A stretch of 64,000 bases of DNA. Source: Algibacter luteus (lineage in GTDB: Bacteria > Bacteroidota > Bacteroidia > Flavobacteriales > Flavobacteriaceae). Positions 47,935-57,831 of the stretch are shown one piece after another. The position numbers were made by a program, and so were the translations under genes. Location of the stretch: assembly GCF_900141715.1 (NCBI RefSeq), contig NZ_FQYK01000009.1, positions 1 through 64,000 of the forward strand, read 5' to 3'. The first letter of the stretch is position 1, and every line of letters begins with the position of its first letter. The notes under the pieces were generated by a model. The model saw only the letters and a program-made list of their open reading frames with translations, was not told the DNA's origin and did not search any database.

Positions 47935-49155
47935 TTGAACAAACTTAAAATATTAAACGACCCAATTTACGGATTTATTACTATTCCAAATTCGCTAATT
48001 TTCGATTTAATACAGCACAAATATTTTCAACGGTTACGTAGAATTACACAAATGGGCATGTCTTATTTGGTTTATCCAGGTGCTCATCATACAAGATTCC
48101 ACCATGCTATAGGTTGCGTGCATTTAATGCAGCAAGCTGTTAATGTACTTCGTTTTAAGGGAGTTACGATTTCTGAAGAGGAGGAAACGGGACTTTACGT
48201 TGCTATTTTGTTGCATGATATTGGTCATGGTCCATTCTCTCATGCCATGGAACATTCTATAGTCAATAATGTATCTCATGAAGAAATTTCATTGCTTTTT
48301 ATGCAACAATTAAATGAAGAATTTAACGGAAGTTTAACGCTTGCAATCGAAATATTTAAAGGGATATATCCAAGAAAATTTATGTGTCAACTAATTTCGG
48401 GACAATTAGATATGGATCGGGCCGATTATTTAAAACGCGATAGTTTTTACACTGGTGTAGCCGAAGGTAATATAAATAGCGAACGCTTAATAACCATGTT
48501 GAATGTGGTTAATGACGAATTGGTTGTTGAGGAAAAAGGTATTTACAGCGTTGAAAAATTTATTATAGCAAGACGATTAATGTATTGGCAAGTGTACTTG
48601 CATAAAACAGGATTGGTTGCAGAACAATTATTAATTAGGGTGTTACAGCGAGCCAATGAGTTGCATGATTTGGGTTATAAACTCAATGCAAGTGATGCTT
48701 TAATTTATTTCTTAAAAAACGATGTTACGTTAGAAGAGTTTAATAGTGAAACGTTAAATATTTTTTCACAATTAGATGATTTCGATATTATTTCAGCCAT
48801 GAAAGATTGGCAATATCATGAAGATTTTGTTTTAAGTAATTTGTGTGAAATGATTATAAATAGAAATCTGCTTAAAATTAAAATAAAGAATAATATCATT
48901 AAAGAAAATAGTTTAAAAAAGCATATTGATGCGATAATTAAAACTTACAACATATCAGAGCATGAAGCTAAATATTTTGTTTTTACTGGTAGTATTTCTA
49001 ACCAAGCCTACCAGTTAGATACTAAACAAATTAATATACTTCACAAGTCTGGAAAAATAGAAGATATTGTAAAAGCTTCAGACCAATTGAATCTTAAGGC
49101 TTTATCAAAACCGGTTACAAAACATTATATATGTTATCCAAAGGCTAAACTTTAG
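47935..49155 (+). CDS. HD-domain phosphohydrolase, dGTPase-like
   Basis: 406 residues from a TTG start (MNKLKILNDPIYGFI, the usual start of the family). The HD motif is RFHHAIG (H56/H57), LLHDIGHGPFSH (H94, D95) and DMDRADYLKRDS, all metal ligands in place. Relatives are dNTP triphosphohydrolases or related phosphohydrolases such as YwfO. The substrate here is not known. It is the gene before lpxD, 57 bases away, but lpxD seems to have its own -7 box. Confidence 0.87.
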   Translation: MNKLKILNDPIYGFITIPNSLIFDLIQHKYFQRLRRITQMGMSYLVYPGAHHTRFHHAIGCVHLMQQAVNVLRFKGVTISEEEETGLYVAILLHDIGHGPFSHAMEHSIVNNVSHEEISLLFMQQLNEEFNGSLTLAIEIFKGIYPRKFMCQLISGQLDMDRADYLKRDSFYTGVAEGNINSERLITMLNVVNDELVVEEKGIYSVEKFIIARRLMYWQVYLHKTGLVAEQLLIRVLQRANELHDLGYKLNASDALIYFLKNDVTLEEFNSETLNIFSQLDDFDIISAMKDWQYHEDFVLSNLCEMIINRNLLKIKIKNNIIKENSLKKHIDAIIKTYNISEHEAKYFVFTGSISNQAYQLDTKQINILHKSGKIEDIVKASDQLNLKALSKPVTKHYICYPKAKL

Positions 49156-49166
49156 TACATTTTTCC

Positions 49167-49174
49167 TATTTTTG
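49167..49174 (+). promoter_or_regulatory. Candidate -7 box for the lpxD operon
   Basis: TATTTTTG matches TAnnTTTG and lies 38 bases before the GTG start of lpxD. The lipid A genes may thus be transcribed from here in addition to read-through from the HD gene. Confidence 0.42.
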
Positions 49175-49212
49175 CGTCATTCAAACAAAAAACAACATCA
49201 AACTATCAAAGT

Positions 49213-50235
49213 GTGAAATTTACAGCACAACAAATAGCAGGAATATTAGAAGGTGATGTGGTTGGAAATCCAGATGTTGAAGTATCAAAACTTTCCAAAA
49301 TCGAAGAAGGGTTTGAAGGGTCTTTAACATTTCTTGCGAATCCTAAATACACAAACTATATTTATACTACTAACGCTTCAGTTACTATTGTAAATAAATC
49401 GTTTGTTGCCGAAAACGAAATAAAAACGACTTTAATAAAAGTTGAAGATGCCTATGAGGCATTTTCGAAACTATTGGAGTATTATAATCAAGTAAAGAAT
49501 AATAAAGAAGGTATTGAGAGTCCTGTATATATTTCAGATTCCGCAAGGTATGGTGAATCAATTTATCTAGGTGCATTTGCTTACATAGGTGAGAACGTGG
49601 TTATTGGAGATCATGTGAAAATTTTTCCAAATGCCTACATAGGAGACAATGTGACTATAGACGACAATACTTCGGTTTTTTCAGGGGCTAAAATTTACTC
49701 CGAAACCATCATAGGTAAAAACTGTGTTATACATTCTGGAGCCATAATAGGAGCAGACGGATTCGGTTTTGCGCCTAACGGCAATGGAGTATATAAAAAA
49801 GTACCACAAATAGGCAATGTTATTTTAGAAGATTTTGTAGATGTTGGCGCTGCAACAACTATTGATAGAGCTACTCTTGGATCAACTATTATAAGAAAAG
49901 GCGTAAAACTTGATAATCAAATTCAAATTGCTCATAATGTTGAAATTGGTAAGAATACTGTAATTGCTGCCCAAACAGGAATTGCTGGCTCTACCAAAAT
50001 AGGAGAGAATTGCCAAATTGGAGGACAAGTTGGTATTGTTGGTCATATTACAATAGGGAATAATGTTAAAATTCAGGCTCAATCAGGAATAGGAAGACAT
50101 GTAAAAGACAATGAAGTACTTCAAGGTTCTCCTGCAATACCTTACGGAGACTATAATAAGTCTTATGTGCATTTTAAAAATTTGCCAACTATAGTTAAAA
50201 ATATTAATGATTTAGAAAAGAACAAATGGGAATAG
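49213..50235 (+). CDS. lpxD: UDP-3-O-acylglucosamine N-acyltransferase
   Basis: 340 residues from a GTG start. The N-terminal uridine-binding domain (1-100) has [15 protein letters not shown]. The left-handed beta-helix has the LpxD signature [22 protein letters not shown] (about 180-201) and the catalytic His241 in [11 protein letters not shown]. It adds the second 3-hydroxyacyl chain, from acyl-ACP, in lipid A synthesis. It overlaps the lpxC/fabZ gene by 10 bases. This copy has the canonical substrate loop, unlike the paralogue at 53027. Confidence 0.94.
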   Translation: MKFTAQQIAGILEGDVVGNPDVEVSKLSKIEEGFEGSLTFLANPKYTNYIYTTNASVTIVNKSFVAENEIKTTLIKVEDAYEAFSKLLEYYNQVKNNKEGIESPVYISDSARYGESIYLGAFAYIGENVVIGDHVKIFPNAYIGDNVTIDDNTSVFSGAKIYSETIIGKNCVIHSGAIIGADGFGFAPNGNGVYKKVPQIGNVILEDFVDVGAATTIDRATLGSTIIRKGVKLDNQIQIAHNVEIGKNTVIAAQTGIAGSTKIGENCQIGGQVGIVGHITIGNNVKIQAQSGIGRHVKDNEVLQGSPAIPYGDYNKSYVHFKNLPTIVKNINDLEKNKWE

Positions 50236-51632
50236 TTAATACTGAAATCAAGCAGAAAACTATAAAAAAAGAAGTTTCTCTAACAGGAGTAGGATTGCAT
50301 ACTGGAAAAGATGTAACCTTAACTTTTAAGCCTGCTCCGGCAAACTCAGGATATACGTTTAAAAGAGTTGATTTAGAAGGTGAGCCTTCTATAGAAGCAG
50401 ATGCTAATTATGTTACTAACACACAACGAGGTACTTGTTTAGAGAAAAACGGGGTATCTATTCAAACATGCGAGCACGTTTTAGCAGCTTTAGTTGGAAT
50501 GGATATTGATAATACTATTATTGAACTTAACGCTTCTGAACCTCCAATAATGGATGGGTCTTCTAAGTTTTTTGTGGAAGCCATTGAAAAGGCGGGTGTT
50601 GTTGAACTTGATGCGTTTAGAGAAGAGTTTGTAGTTACAGATATTGTGTCCTATGTTGATGAAGAATCTGGTAGCGAAATCTTAGTAATGCCTGCTAAGG
50701 AATATCAAATTACTACCATGGTAGATTTTGGAACCAAAGTTTTAGGGACTCAAAATGCAACTTTAAATCAGGTTTCAGATTTTAAAAAAGATATCGCCAA
50801 CTCACGTACATTTAGTTTCTTGCATGAAATTGAAATGCTTTTAGAGCACGGTTTAATAAAAGGAGGCGATTTAAACAATGCTATTGTTTACGTTGATAAG
50901 GCATTATCTCCAGAAACCATGGAAAAACTAAGAGGAGCTTTCAAAAAAGATTCTATAAAAGTTAAACCAAACGGTATTCTAGATAATTTAACTTTACACC
51001 ATCCAAATGAAGCTGCAAGACATAAGTTATTAGATGTTTTAGGAGATTTAGCTTTAGTAAGAACTAGGATTAGAGGTAAAGTTATAGCTAACAAACCAGG
51101 GCATTTTGTAAATACTCAATTTGCGAAAAAACTATCAAAAATTATTAAGAATGAGCGTCGTAATAACGTTCCAAATATAGATTTGAATCAACCTCCATTA
51201 ATGGATGTTGTTCAAATTATGGATATGTTACCTCACAGACAACCATTCTTGCTAATAGATAAAGTATTTGAGCTTTCAGACCACCACGTTGTTGCAACAA
51301 AAAGTGTGACTATGAACGAGGAATTTTTTAAAGGCCATTTTCCGGGAGCTCCAGTAATGCCGGGTGTTTTAATTGTTGAAGCTATGGCTCAAACGGGAGG
51401 TGTTTTAGTTTTAAATACGGTTCCAGATCCTGAAAACTATTTAACGTTTTTCATGAAAATGGATAATGTAAAGTTTAAACAAAAAGTAATGCCTGGTGAT
51501 ACGTTAATATTTAATTGTTCGTTAATCACTCCAATACGTCGTGGAATTTGTCATATGCAAGGTTATGCGTATGCTAATGGTAAATTATGTGCCGAGGCGG
51601 AATTAATGGCTCAAATCTCTAAAGTAAAATAA
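50226..51632 (+). CDS. lpxC/fabZ: Bifunctional LpxC-FabZ: UDP-3-O-acyl-GlcNAc deacetylase / 3-hydroxyacyl-ACP dehydratase
   Basis: 468 residues in two fused enzymes. Residues about 10-310 are LpxC, with [10 protein letters not shown] (zinc His84), [18 protein letters not shown] and [19 protein letters not shown] (zinc His and Asp). Residues about 322-468 are FabZ, with [25 protein letters not shown] (catalytic His) and [11 protein letters not shown] (catalytic Glu). LpxC commits to lipid A, and FabZ removes water from 3-hydroxyacyl-ACP for fatty acids, so the two compete for the same precursor pool. The fusion is a known trait of Bacteroidota. It overlaps lpxD by 10 bases; lpxA starts 2 bases after it. 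Confidence 0.95.
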   Translation: MGIVNTEIKQKTIKKEVSLTGVGLHTGKDVTLTFKPAPANSGYTFKRVDLEGEPSIEADANYVTNTQRGTCLEKNGVSIQTCEHVLAALVGMDIDNTIIELNASEPPIMDGSSKFFVEAIEKAGVVELDAFREEFVVTDIVSYVDEESGSEILVMPAKEYQITTMVDFGTKVLGTQNATLNQVSDFKKDIANSRTFSFLHEIEMLLEHGLIKGGDLNNAIVYVDKALSPETMEKLRGAFKKDSIKVKPNGILDNLTLHHPNEAARHKLLDVLGDLALVRTRIRGKVIANKPGHFVNTQFAKKLSKIIKNERRNNVPNIDLNQPPLMDVVQIMDMLPHRQPFLLIDKVFELSDHHVVATKSVTMNEEFFKGHFPGAPVMPGVLIVEAMAQTGGVLVLNTVPDPENYLTFFMKMDNVKFKQKVMPGDTLIFNCSLITPIRRGICHMQGYAYANGKLCAEAELMAQISKVK

Positions 51633-51634
51633 TT

Positions 51635-52420
51635 ATGAACCAACCACTTGCTTATGTGCACCCAGGTGCAAAAATTGCAAAAAATGTAGTCATTGAACCA
51701 TTTACAACCATACATAACAATGTAAAAATTGGAGAGGGTACATGGATTGGTAGTAATGTTACCATTATGGAAGGTGCTCGAATTGGTAAAAACTGTAATA
51801 TATTTCCAGGGGCTGTAATTTCGGCGGTTCCTCAAGATTTGAAATATAACGACGAAGATACCACTGTTGAAATTGGGGATAACGTGACCATTAGAGAATG
51901 TGTGACTATAAATAGGGGAACAACCGATAGAATGAAAACCGTTATTGGTGATAATTGTTTGATTATGGCTTATTGCCATATCGCTCACGATTGTATTGTT
52001 GGAAATAATTGTATATTTTCAAATAACAGTACTTTGGCAGGGCATATTACTATTGGCGATTATGTTGTATTAGCTGGTATGACTGCTGTTCATCAATTTG
52101 TTTCGGTAGGAAATCATGCTTTTGTGACTGGTGGATCTCTTGTTAGAAAAGATGTGCCACCTTTTGTAAAAGCTGCAAGAGAACCTTTATCATATGTTGG
52201 CATAAACTCCGTAGGATTAAGAAGAAGAGGCTTTTCAACAGAAAAAATCAGAGAAATTCAAGATATTTTCAGAATATTATATCAAAAAAATTACAATAAT
52301 ACCCAAGCAGCAGAAATTATCGAAGCTGAAATGGAAGCAACTCCAGAACGTGATGAAATTCTTCAGTTTATAAAAAATTCACATAGAGGTATTATGAAAG
52401 GTTATTTTAAATCAAACTAA
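51635..52420 (+). CDS. lpxA: UDP-N-acetylglucosamine 3-O-acyltransferase
   Basis: 261 residues, normal length. Hexapeptide beta-helix with the LpxA marks AVPQDLKYNDEDTTVEIGD, TINRGT, the catalytic His118 in CHIAHDC, GGSLVRKDVPPFVKA and the C-terminal helical domain. It transfers the first 3-hydroxyacyl chain from ACP to UDP-GlcNAc, the first step of lipid A synthesis. It starts 2 bases after lpxC/fabZ and 37 bases before efp, in one operon. Confidence 0.96.
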   Translation: MNQPLAYVHPGAKIAKNVVIEPFTTIHNNVKIGEGTWIGSNVTIMEGARIGKNCNIFPGAVISAVPQDLKYNDEDTTVEIGDNVTIRECVTINRGTTDRMKTVIGDNCLIMAYCHIAHDCIVGNNCIFSNNSTLAGHITIGDYVVLAGMTAVHQFVSVGNHAFVTGGSLVRKDVPPFVKAAREPLSYVGINSVGLRRRGFSTEKIREIQDIFRILYQKNYNNTQAAEIIEAEMEATPERDEILQFIKNSHRGIMKGYFKSN

Positions 52421-52457
52421 CCTAACAAACAAAAATAATTATTCAATAAGTAGTATT

Positions 52458-53024
52458 ATGGCAAGCACAAGTGATATTAGAAACGGATTATGTATTAGAT
52501 ATAATCACGATATTTTTAAAATAATAGAGTTTTTACATGTAAAACCGGGTAAAGGACCGGCCTTTGTTAGAACTAAACTTAAAAGTGTAACAACAGGAAA
52601 AGTAATTGATAATACCTTTTCTGCAGGTCATAAAATTGAAGATGTTCGTGTTGAAACACACAAATTTCAGTATTTGTATAATGATGGTGAATTTTATCAT
52701 TTTATGAATGAAGCTGATTATACGCAGATAAGACTTTTAGAAGCTGCTTTGGATAGACCGGATTTAATGAAAGAAGGGGAAGTGGTTACAGTATTAATCA
52801 ATACTGAAGATAATATGCCACTTTCTGTTGAAATGCCGGCAAGTGTTATTTTAGAAGTCACTCATACCGAGCCTGGGGTTAAAGGTAATACCGCTACTAA
52901 TGCAACAAAACCAGCAACGGTTGAAACTGGTGCTGAAGTAAATGTACCGTTGTTTATTAATGAAGGCGATAAAATAAAAATTGAAACTGAAAAAGGGACT
53001 TACAAAGAACGTATCAAAGAGTAA
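52458..53024 (+). CDS. efp: Elongation factor P
   Basis: 188 residues, three beta-barrel domains of EF-P. The tip loop is [13 protein letters not shown] with Lys32 at the residue that is modified in other bacteria. The C-terminal domain includes [22 protein letters not shown] written here as TKPATVETG and [14 protein letters not shown] relieves ribosome stalling at consecutive prolines. It lies between lpxA and a lpxD paralogue, 2 bases from the latter. No EpmA or EpmB-like modification gene is visible in the window. Confidence 0.96.
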   Translation: MASTSDIRNGLCIRYNHDIFKIIEFLHVKPGKGPAFVRTKLKSVTTGKVIDNTFSAGHKIEDVRVETHKFQYLYNDGEFYHFMNEADYTQIRLLEAALDRPDLMKEGEVVTVLINTEDNMPLSVEMPASVILEVTHTEPGVKGNTATNATKPATVETGAEVNVPLFINEGDKIKIETEKGTYKERIKE

Positions 53025-53026
53025 GA

Positions 53027-53959
53027 TTGAAATTTCCAAAACCACATACATTAAAGGAAGTAGCAGAATTAATAGACTGTAAGTTTGTTGGTGATGCTAA
53101 TTTTCAGGTGCTTGGAATGAATGAAATTCATGTAGTAGAACGTGGAGATATAGTTTTTGTAGATCATCCTAAATATTACGATAAAGCCTTAAATTCAGCA
53201 GCCACCATAGTTTTAATTAATAAAGAAGTTGATTGTCCTGAAGGGAAAGCATTATTAGTTAGCGATGATCCTTTTAGAGATTTTAACAAACTTACAGACC
53301 ATTTTAAACCCTTCCAGAGTTCAAGCAATTCAATTTCAGCCACTGCGAAAATTGGTGAGGGTACGGTTGTTCAACCTAATTGCTTTATTGGTCATAATGT
53401 GACTATAGGAAAAAATTGCATTATTCATTCTAATGTTAGTATTTATGATGATGCAGTTATTGGTAATAATGTAACCATTCATTCAGGAACGGTTTTAGGA
53501 GCCAATGCTTTTTATTACAAAAACAGATCAGAAGGCTATGATCGATTAAAGTCAGGCGGACGTGTTGTTATTGAAGATTATGTGGATATCGGTGCTTCGT
53601 GTACAATAGACAGAGGAGTTTCAGGAGATACAATTATTGGTGAAGGCTCAAAACTTGATAATTTAATTCAAGTTGGCCACGACACCGTAATTGGTAAAAA
53701 ATGTTTAATAGCATCGCAAGTTGGTATTGCTGGCTGTGTGGTAATTGAAGATGAAGTTACACTATGGGGTCAAGTTGGTACTACAAGTGGTATTACCATT
53801 GGTAAAAAAGCAGTTGTTCAAGGACAATCAGGCGTTACTAAATCTATTGAGGGAGGAAAGGTATATTGGGGCACACCAGCACAAGAAGTGCGTGCCCATC
53901 TTAAAGAAATGGCTTCAATAAAGCAAATTCCAAATATTTTAAAACAATTAAAAAATTAA
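53027..53959 (+). CDS. LpxD-like hexapeptide N-acyltransferase (paralogue)
   Basis: 310 residues from a TTG start 2 bases after efp ([16 protein letters not shown]). It keeps the LpxD N-terminal domain ([16 protein letters not shown]) and beta-helix, with the catalytic-position His218 in [12 protein letters not shown]. The substrate loop differs: [18 protein letters not shown] stands where lpxD at 49213 has [19 protein letters not shown]. It may therefore acylate a different sugar nucleotide or use another acyl-ACP. It is often annotated as UDP-3-O-(3-hydroxymyristoyl)glucosamine N-acyltransferase in flavobacteria. The real substrate is open. Confidence 0.85.
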   Translation: MKFPKPHTLKEVAELIDCKFVGDANFQVLGMNEIHVVERGDIVFVDHPKYYDKALNSAATIVLINKEVDCPEGKALLVSDDPFRDFNKLTDHFKPFQSSSNSISATAKIGEGTVVQPNCFIGHNVTIGKNCIIHSNVSIYDDAVIGNNVTIHSGTVLGANAFYYKNRSEGYDRLKSGGRVVIEDYVDIGASCTIDRGVSGDTIIGEGSKLDNLIQVGHDTVIGKKCLIASQVGIAGCVVIEDEVTLWGQVGTTSGITIGKKAVVQGQSGVTKSIEGGKVYWGTPAQEVRAHLKEMASIKQIPNILKQLKN

Positions 53960-53982
53960 TATAATTAAGTGGTTACAAAAAA

Positions 53983-53990
53983 TTATATTT
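53983..53990 (+). promoter_or_regulatory. Candidate -7 box for sucD
   Basis: TATATTTG matches TAnnTTTG and lies 26 bases before the sucD ATG. No clear -33 TTG was found at the expected spacing. Confidence 0.42.
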
Positions 53991-54016
53991 GTGCAACAAT
54001 ATTCAAATAATATAAA

Positions 54017-54889
54017 ATGAGCGTATTAGTTAATAAAGATTCAAAAATAATTGTTCAAGGTTTTACAGGTAGTGAAGGTACTTTTCACGCTAGTCAAATG
54101 ATTGAATATGGTACCAACGTTGTAGGAGGTGTTACACCAGGTAAAGGTGGACAAACGCATTTAGATAAACCTGTTTTTAATACGGTTTTAGAAGCTGTTG
54201 AAAAAGTTGGTGCAGATACCACTATTATTTTTGTTCCACCAGCATTTGCTGCCGATGCAATTATGGAGGCTGCCGATGCAGGTATTAAAGTTATTATTAC
54301 TATCACGGAAGGTATTCCTGTAGCAGACATGATTACAGCGTCTAGTTATATTAAAAATAAAGGATGTCGTTTAATTGGTCCTAACTGCCCTGGTGTTATT
54401 ACACCTGGAGAAGCAAAAGTAGGAATTATGCCAGGTTTTGTATTCAAAAAAGGGAAGGTTGGTATCGTTTCAAAATCTGGTACTTTAACTTATGAAGCTG
54501 CAGATCAAGTTGTAAAACAAGGGTTAGGTATTACAACAGCTATTGGTATAGGAGGTGATCCAATTATTGGAACAACTACAAAAGAAGCTGTGGAGTTATT
54601 AATTAATGATCCAGAAACAGAAGCTGTTGTTATGATTGGTGAAATTGGCGGTCAGTTAGAAGCTGATGCAGCTAATTGGTATAAAACGAGTGGGAGTAAA
54701 AAGCCTATAGTTGGTTTTATTGCTGGAGAAACTGCACCTGCTGGACGTACCATGGGTCATGCTGGAGCTATTGTTGGAGGTAGTGACGATACTGCACAAG
54801 CTAAAAAGAAAATAATGAAAGCATGTGGTATTCACGTTGTGGATTCACCTGCAGAAATAGGAAAAAAGGTAGCAGAAGTTTTAGCTTAA
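54017..54889 (+). CDS. sucD: Succinyl-CoA synthetase subunit alpha
   Basis: 290 residues, full length. The CoA-binding start is [33 protein letters not shown]. The ligase part has [31 protein letters not shown] and the active-site phosphohistidine in [13 protein letters not shown]. With SucC (not in the window) it makes succinate, CoA and ATP/GTP from succinyl-CoA in the TCA cycle. It has its own likely promoter and a terminator directly after the stop. Confidence 0.96.
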   Translation: MSVLVNKDSKIIVQGFTGSEGTFHASQMIEYGTNVVGGVTPGKGGQTHLDKPVFNTVLEAVEKVGADTTIIFVPPAFAADAIMEAADAGIKVIITITEGIPVADMITASSYIKNKGCRLIGPNCPGVITPGEAKVGIMPGFVFKKGKVGIVSKSGTLTYEAADQVVKQGLGITTAIGIGGDPIIGTTTKEAVELLINDPETEAVVMIGEIGGQLEADAANWYKTSGSKKPIVGFIAGETAPAGRTMGHAGAIVGGSDDTAQAKKKIMKACGIHVVDSPAEIGKKVAEVLA

Positions 54890-54905
54890 TTCTTAATACA
54901 TATAT

Positions 54906-54937
54906 AAAAAAACCTTGCAATCTTGTGAGGTTTTTTT
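54906..54937 (+). terminator. Intrinsic terminator after sucD
   Basis: AACCTTGCAA pairs with TTGTGAGGTT (two G-T wobbles), flanked by a run of A and seven T. It begins 17 bases after the stop codon. Confidence 0.85.
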
Positions 54938-54938
54938 A

Positions 54939-54967
54939 TTGGTTACCATTAGTATTTGTTATATTTG
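54939..54967 (+). promoter_or_regulatory. Candidate promoter of fabG
   Basis: TTG at 54939-54941 and TATATTTG at 54960-54967, 18 bases apart, fit the Bacteroidota -33/-7 pattern (TTG, then TAnnTTTG). The ATG of fabG follows 38 bases later, just past the sucD terminator. Confidence 0.5.
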
Positions 54968-55005
54968 AAATACTATGATTATTAATAACTAACCAAACTT
55001 TATAA

Positions 55006-55752
55006 ATGAAACTATTAGAAGGTAAAACAGCCATAGTTACTGGTGCTAGTCGTGGAATTGGAAAAGGAATCGCACAAGTTTTTGCTCAACAAGGTGCTAA
55101 TGTAGCCTTTACATATAGCTCTTCTGTTGAAGCAGCAAACGAATTAGAAAAAGAACTTAATGCCTTGGGTGTAAAAGCCAAAGGTTATAAAAGTAACGCG
55201 GCGAGCTTTGAAGAAGCTCAAAAGCTTGCTGAAGATGTTGCTGCAGAATTTGGTAGTATCGATATACTTGTTAATAATGCAGGAATCACTAAGGATAATT
55301 TATTAATGCGTATTACTGAAGAAGATTTTGATACGGTAATAGAAGTAAATCTAAAGTCGGTTTTCAATATGACCAAAGCTGTTCAAAGAACCATGCTAAA
55401 ACAGCGTAAAGGGTCTATTATTAATATGAGCTCTGTTGTTGGGGTTAAAGGTAATGCGGGACAAACTAATTATGCGGCATCAAAGGCTGGAATTATTGGG
55501 TTTTCTAAATCAGTTGCATTAGAATTAGGATCAAGAAACATAAGAAGTAACGTTGTTGCTCCTGGTTTCATCGAAACAGAAATGACAGCTAAATTAGATG
55601 AAGAAGTTGTTAAAGGCTGGCGCGCAGGAATTCCTTTAAAACGTGGAGGTACTCCAGAAGATATTGCCAATGTTTGCGTGTTTTTAGCGAGTGATATGAG
55701 CGCATACATTACCGGACAAACTATAAATGTTGATGGCGGTATGTTAACATAA
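55006..55752 (+). CDS. fabG: 3-oxoacyl-ACP reductase
   Basis: 248 residues, classical SDR. NADP-binding TGASRGIGKG (12-21), NNAG (90-93), catalytic S143, Y156 and K160 (NMSSVVG, NYAASKAG) and the C-terminal ITGQTINVDGGM. It reduces 3-oxoacyl-ACP in fatty-acid elongation. The closeness to FabG rather than other SDRs is judged from NLLMRITEEDFDTVIEVNLKSVF and APGFIETEMT. Starts 38 bases after its likely -7 box. Confidence 0.93.
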   Translation: MKLLEGKTAIVTGASRGIGKGIAQVFAQQGANVAFTYSSSVEAANELEKELNALGVKAKGYKSNAASFEEAQKLAEDVAAEFGSIDILVNNAGITKDNLLMRITEEDFDTVIEVNLKSVFNMTKAVQRTMLKQRKGSIINMSSVVGVKGNAGQTNYAASKAGIIGFSKSVALELGSRNIRSNVVAPGFIETEMTAKLDEEVVKGWRAGIPLKRGGTPEDIANVCVFLASDMSAYITGQTINVDGGMLT

Positions 55753-55762
55753 TCGAAATGTT

Positions 55763-55784
55763 ACCTTGAGCGTAGGCACAAGGC
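55763..55784. repeat. Possible relic of a palindromic intergenic repeat
   Basis: In the 38-base gap after fabG, CCTTG and CAAGG flank GAGCGTAGG-like text. The core CTTGAGCGTAG resembles the short palindromic repeats with TGAGCGTAGTCGAAGG that I recall from many Bacteroidota genomes. One copy cannot prove it. Confidence 0.3.
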
Positions 55785-55790
55785 TTATAA

Positions 55791-57824
55791 ATGCAAACAG
55801 AAACTTTATTATACATTATACTTGCTGGAATTATAGCACTAAGTTTAGCGCTTTTTCAGTATTTCACAAATAGAAAAAGCATGTCTAAATTGAACATGCT
55901 TTTTTCTTTTTTAAGGTTTTTATCAGTCTTTGCTGTGTTACTACTAATTATTAACCCTAGTTTTAATCAAGTAAAAACATCTATTGAGAAACCAAATTTA
56001 GTTGTTGCTCTTGATAATTCATGTTCTATTGAACATTTAAAACAGGATAGTAATGTCAAAGATTTTATTGAAAAACTAAATAGCAATAAAGAAATTCAAG
56101 AAAAATTTAATTTGAGTGTTTATACCTTTGGTAAAGGTTTAAACCCACTAGACTCAATTTCTTTTTCAGAAACGCAAACTAATATCTCAAAAACTTTTCA
56201 GCAATTAGCTGAGGTATATAAATCTACTACATCACCAACACTTATAATTACAGATGGAAATCAAACCTACGGCAACGATTATCAATTTTCATACAGAAAT
56301 TATAAACAGCCTATTTTTCCAATAATTTTAGGGGATACTATTACGTACACTGATTTAAAAATTCAGCAATTCAACGTTAATAAGTACGCCTTTTTAAAAA
56401 ATAAATTCCCAGTAGAAGCTATTTTGGTGTATAACGGAAACCAATCTGTAAATTCTAATTTTATTGTTAAAAATGGTAACGCCACGGTATTTTCAAAAGC
56501 AGTCAACTTTTCAAAAGCTGATAATTCAAAAGTTATCAATTTCACACTTCCAGCAAATAGAGTTGGCGTAAATAATTATATAGCAACTTTGGTACCTTTA
56601 GAAAATGAAAAAAATAAGGTTAATAATAATAAGAATTTTGCCGTTGAGGTGATAAATCAAAAAACAAAAATAGCTTTAGTTACTGATATGCTTCATCCCG
56701 ACATAGGTGTCATCAAAAAAAGTATTGAAAGTAATGAGCAACGATCAGTTTCAATACTAAACTCATCCAATGTTATAAGTCAAATAAATGATGTTCAATT
56801 ATTTATAATATATCAACCTAATAAAAACTTTAAGGATTTATATGGTATTTTAGATTCAAAAAATCTAAATAAATTTGTAATAATAGGACCTAAAACAGAC
56901 TTGAATTTTATAAATCAAGTGGCTCAAAATTATTCGCATGATGTCACCGAACAAACTGAATATTATATAGGCGAATTAAATATAAATTATTCGCCATTCA
57001 TTATTGAAGATTTAGATTTTGAATCATTTCCACCTCTAATTTCGAATTATGGAGAGGTGAACTTCACAGTGCCTTTTCAATCTGTATTAAATAAATCGGT
57101 AGGTGGTTTTTCAACTAACCTACCACTTTTGGCTACGTTTGAGACAAACGGAAGGCGAGAGGCAGTCTTGTTTGGTGAAAATTTATGGCAGTGGCGTGCA
57201 CAAAGTTATTTAAACGAAAAATCATTTCAAGCTTTTGATAATTTCTTTGGAAAACTCACTCAATACTTATCAAGTAATAAACAAAAAAGTAGGTTGAATA
57301 TAGATTATGAATCGTTTTATAATGGAAGCAGTAATATTGTAATAAAAGCAGAGTACTTCGATAAAAATTATGTTTTTGATTCTCGTGAAACTCTTGATAT
57401 TACTATAATAGATAAAGCTACAGATGTTAAAAAAACATTTCCTTTAATATTAAAAAACAATAATTATCAAGTAGATTTAAGTAGTTTACCGCCTTCAGAG
57501 TATAGTTTTGTTGTAAGTACTTCTAAAGAAAACTTGTCAAGATCGGGCAGTTTCCAAATTTTAAAATTTGATGTAGAACAGAAGTTTTTAAATGCTGATG
57601 TAACAAAACTGCAGCAATTAGCCACTAACAGTGGAGGGTCAAGTTATTTTATTGATGATGCTGAAAAGGTATTTGAAGATTTACTAGAAGACAAAAGATT
57701 TACACCAATTCAAAAAAGCAGTAAAAATACCATACCTTTGATAGATTGGAAATATCTGCTCGCAATAATGGCTTTAAGTCTAGGATTGGAGTGGTTTTTA
57801 AGAAAATATAACGGATTAATTTAA
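55791..57824 (+). CDS. Membrane protein with von Willebrand factor A-like domain
   Basis: 677 residues. Two N-terminal membrane helices (about 5-25 and 38-57) and one near the C-terminus (about 655-670) flank a long outer part. Residues about 68-180 look like a VWA domain: VVALDNSCSI has the DxSxS metal site (D75, S77, S79), and ITDGNQTYG the second acidic site. A beta-rich region and a glutamine-amidotransferase-like (BatA/DUF1355-type) section with GENLWQWRAQSY follow. Similar genes lie next to prohibitin genes in flavobacteria. A protein-binding or regulatory role at the membrane is likely; the partner is unknown. Confidence 0.78.
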   Translation: MQTETLLYIILAGIIALSLALFQYFTNRKSMSKLNMLFSFLRFLSVFAVLLLIINPSFNQVKTSIEKPNLVVALDNSCSIEHLKQDSNVKDFIEKLNSNKEIQEKFNLSVYTFGKGLNPLDSISFSETQTNISKTFQQLAEVYKSTTSPTLIITDGNQTYGNDYQFSYRNYKQPIFPIILGDTITYTDLKIQQFNVNKYAFLKNKFPVEAILVYNGNQSVNSNFIVKNGNATVFSKAVNFSKADNSKVINFTLPANRVGVNNYIATLVPLENEKNKVNNNKNFAVEVINQKTKIALVTDMLHPDIGVIKKSIESNEQRSVSILNSSNVISQINDVQLFIIYQPNKNFKDLYGILDSKNLNKFVIIGPKTDLNFINQVAQNYSHDVTEQTEYYIGELNINYSPFIIEDLDFESFPPLISNYGEVNFTVPFQSVLNKSVGGFSTNLPLLATFETNGRREAVLFGENLWQWRAQSYLNEKSFQAFDNFFGKLTQYLSSNKQKSRLNIDYESFYNGSSNIVIKAEYFDKNYVFDSRETLDITIIDKATDVKKTFPLILKNNNYQVDLSSLPPSEYSFVVSTSKENLSRSGSFQILKFDVEQKFLNADVTKLQQLATNSGGSSYFIDDAEKVFEDLLEDKRFTPIQKSSKNTIPLIDWKYLLAIMALSLGLEWFLRKYNGLI

Positions 57825-57831
57825 ATAAAAA

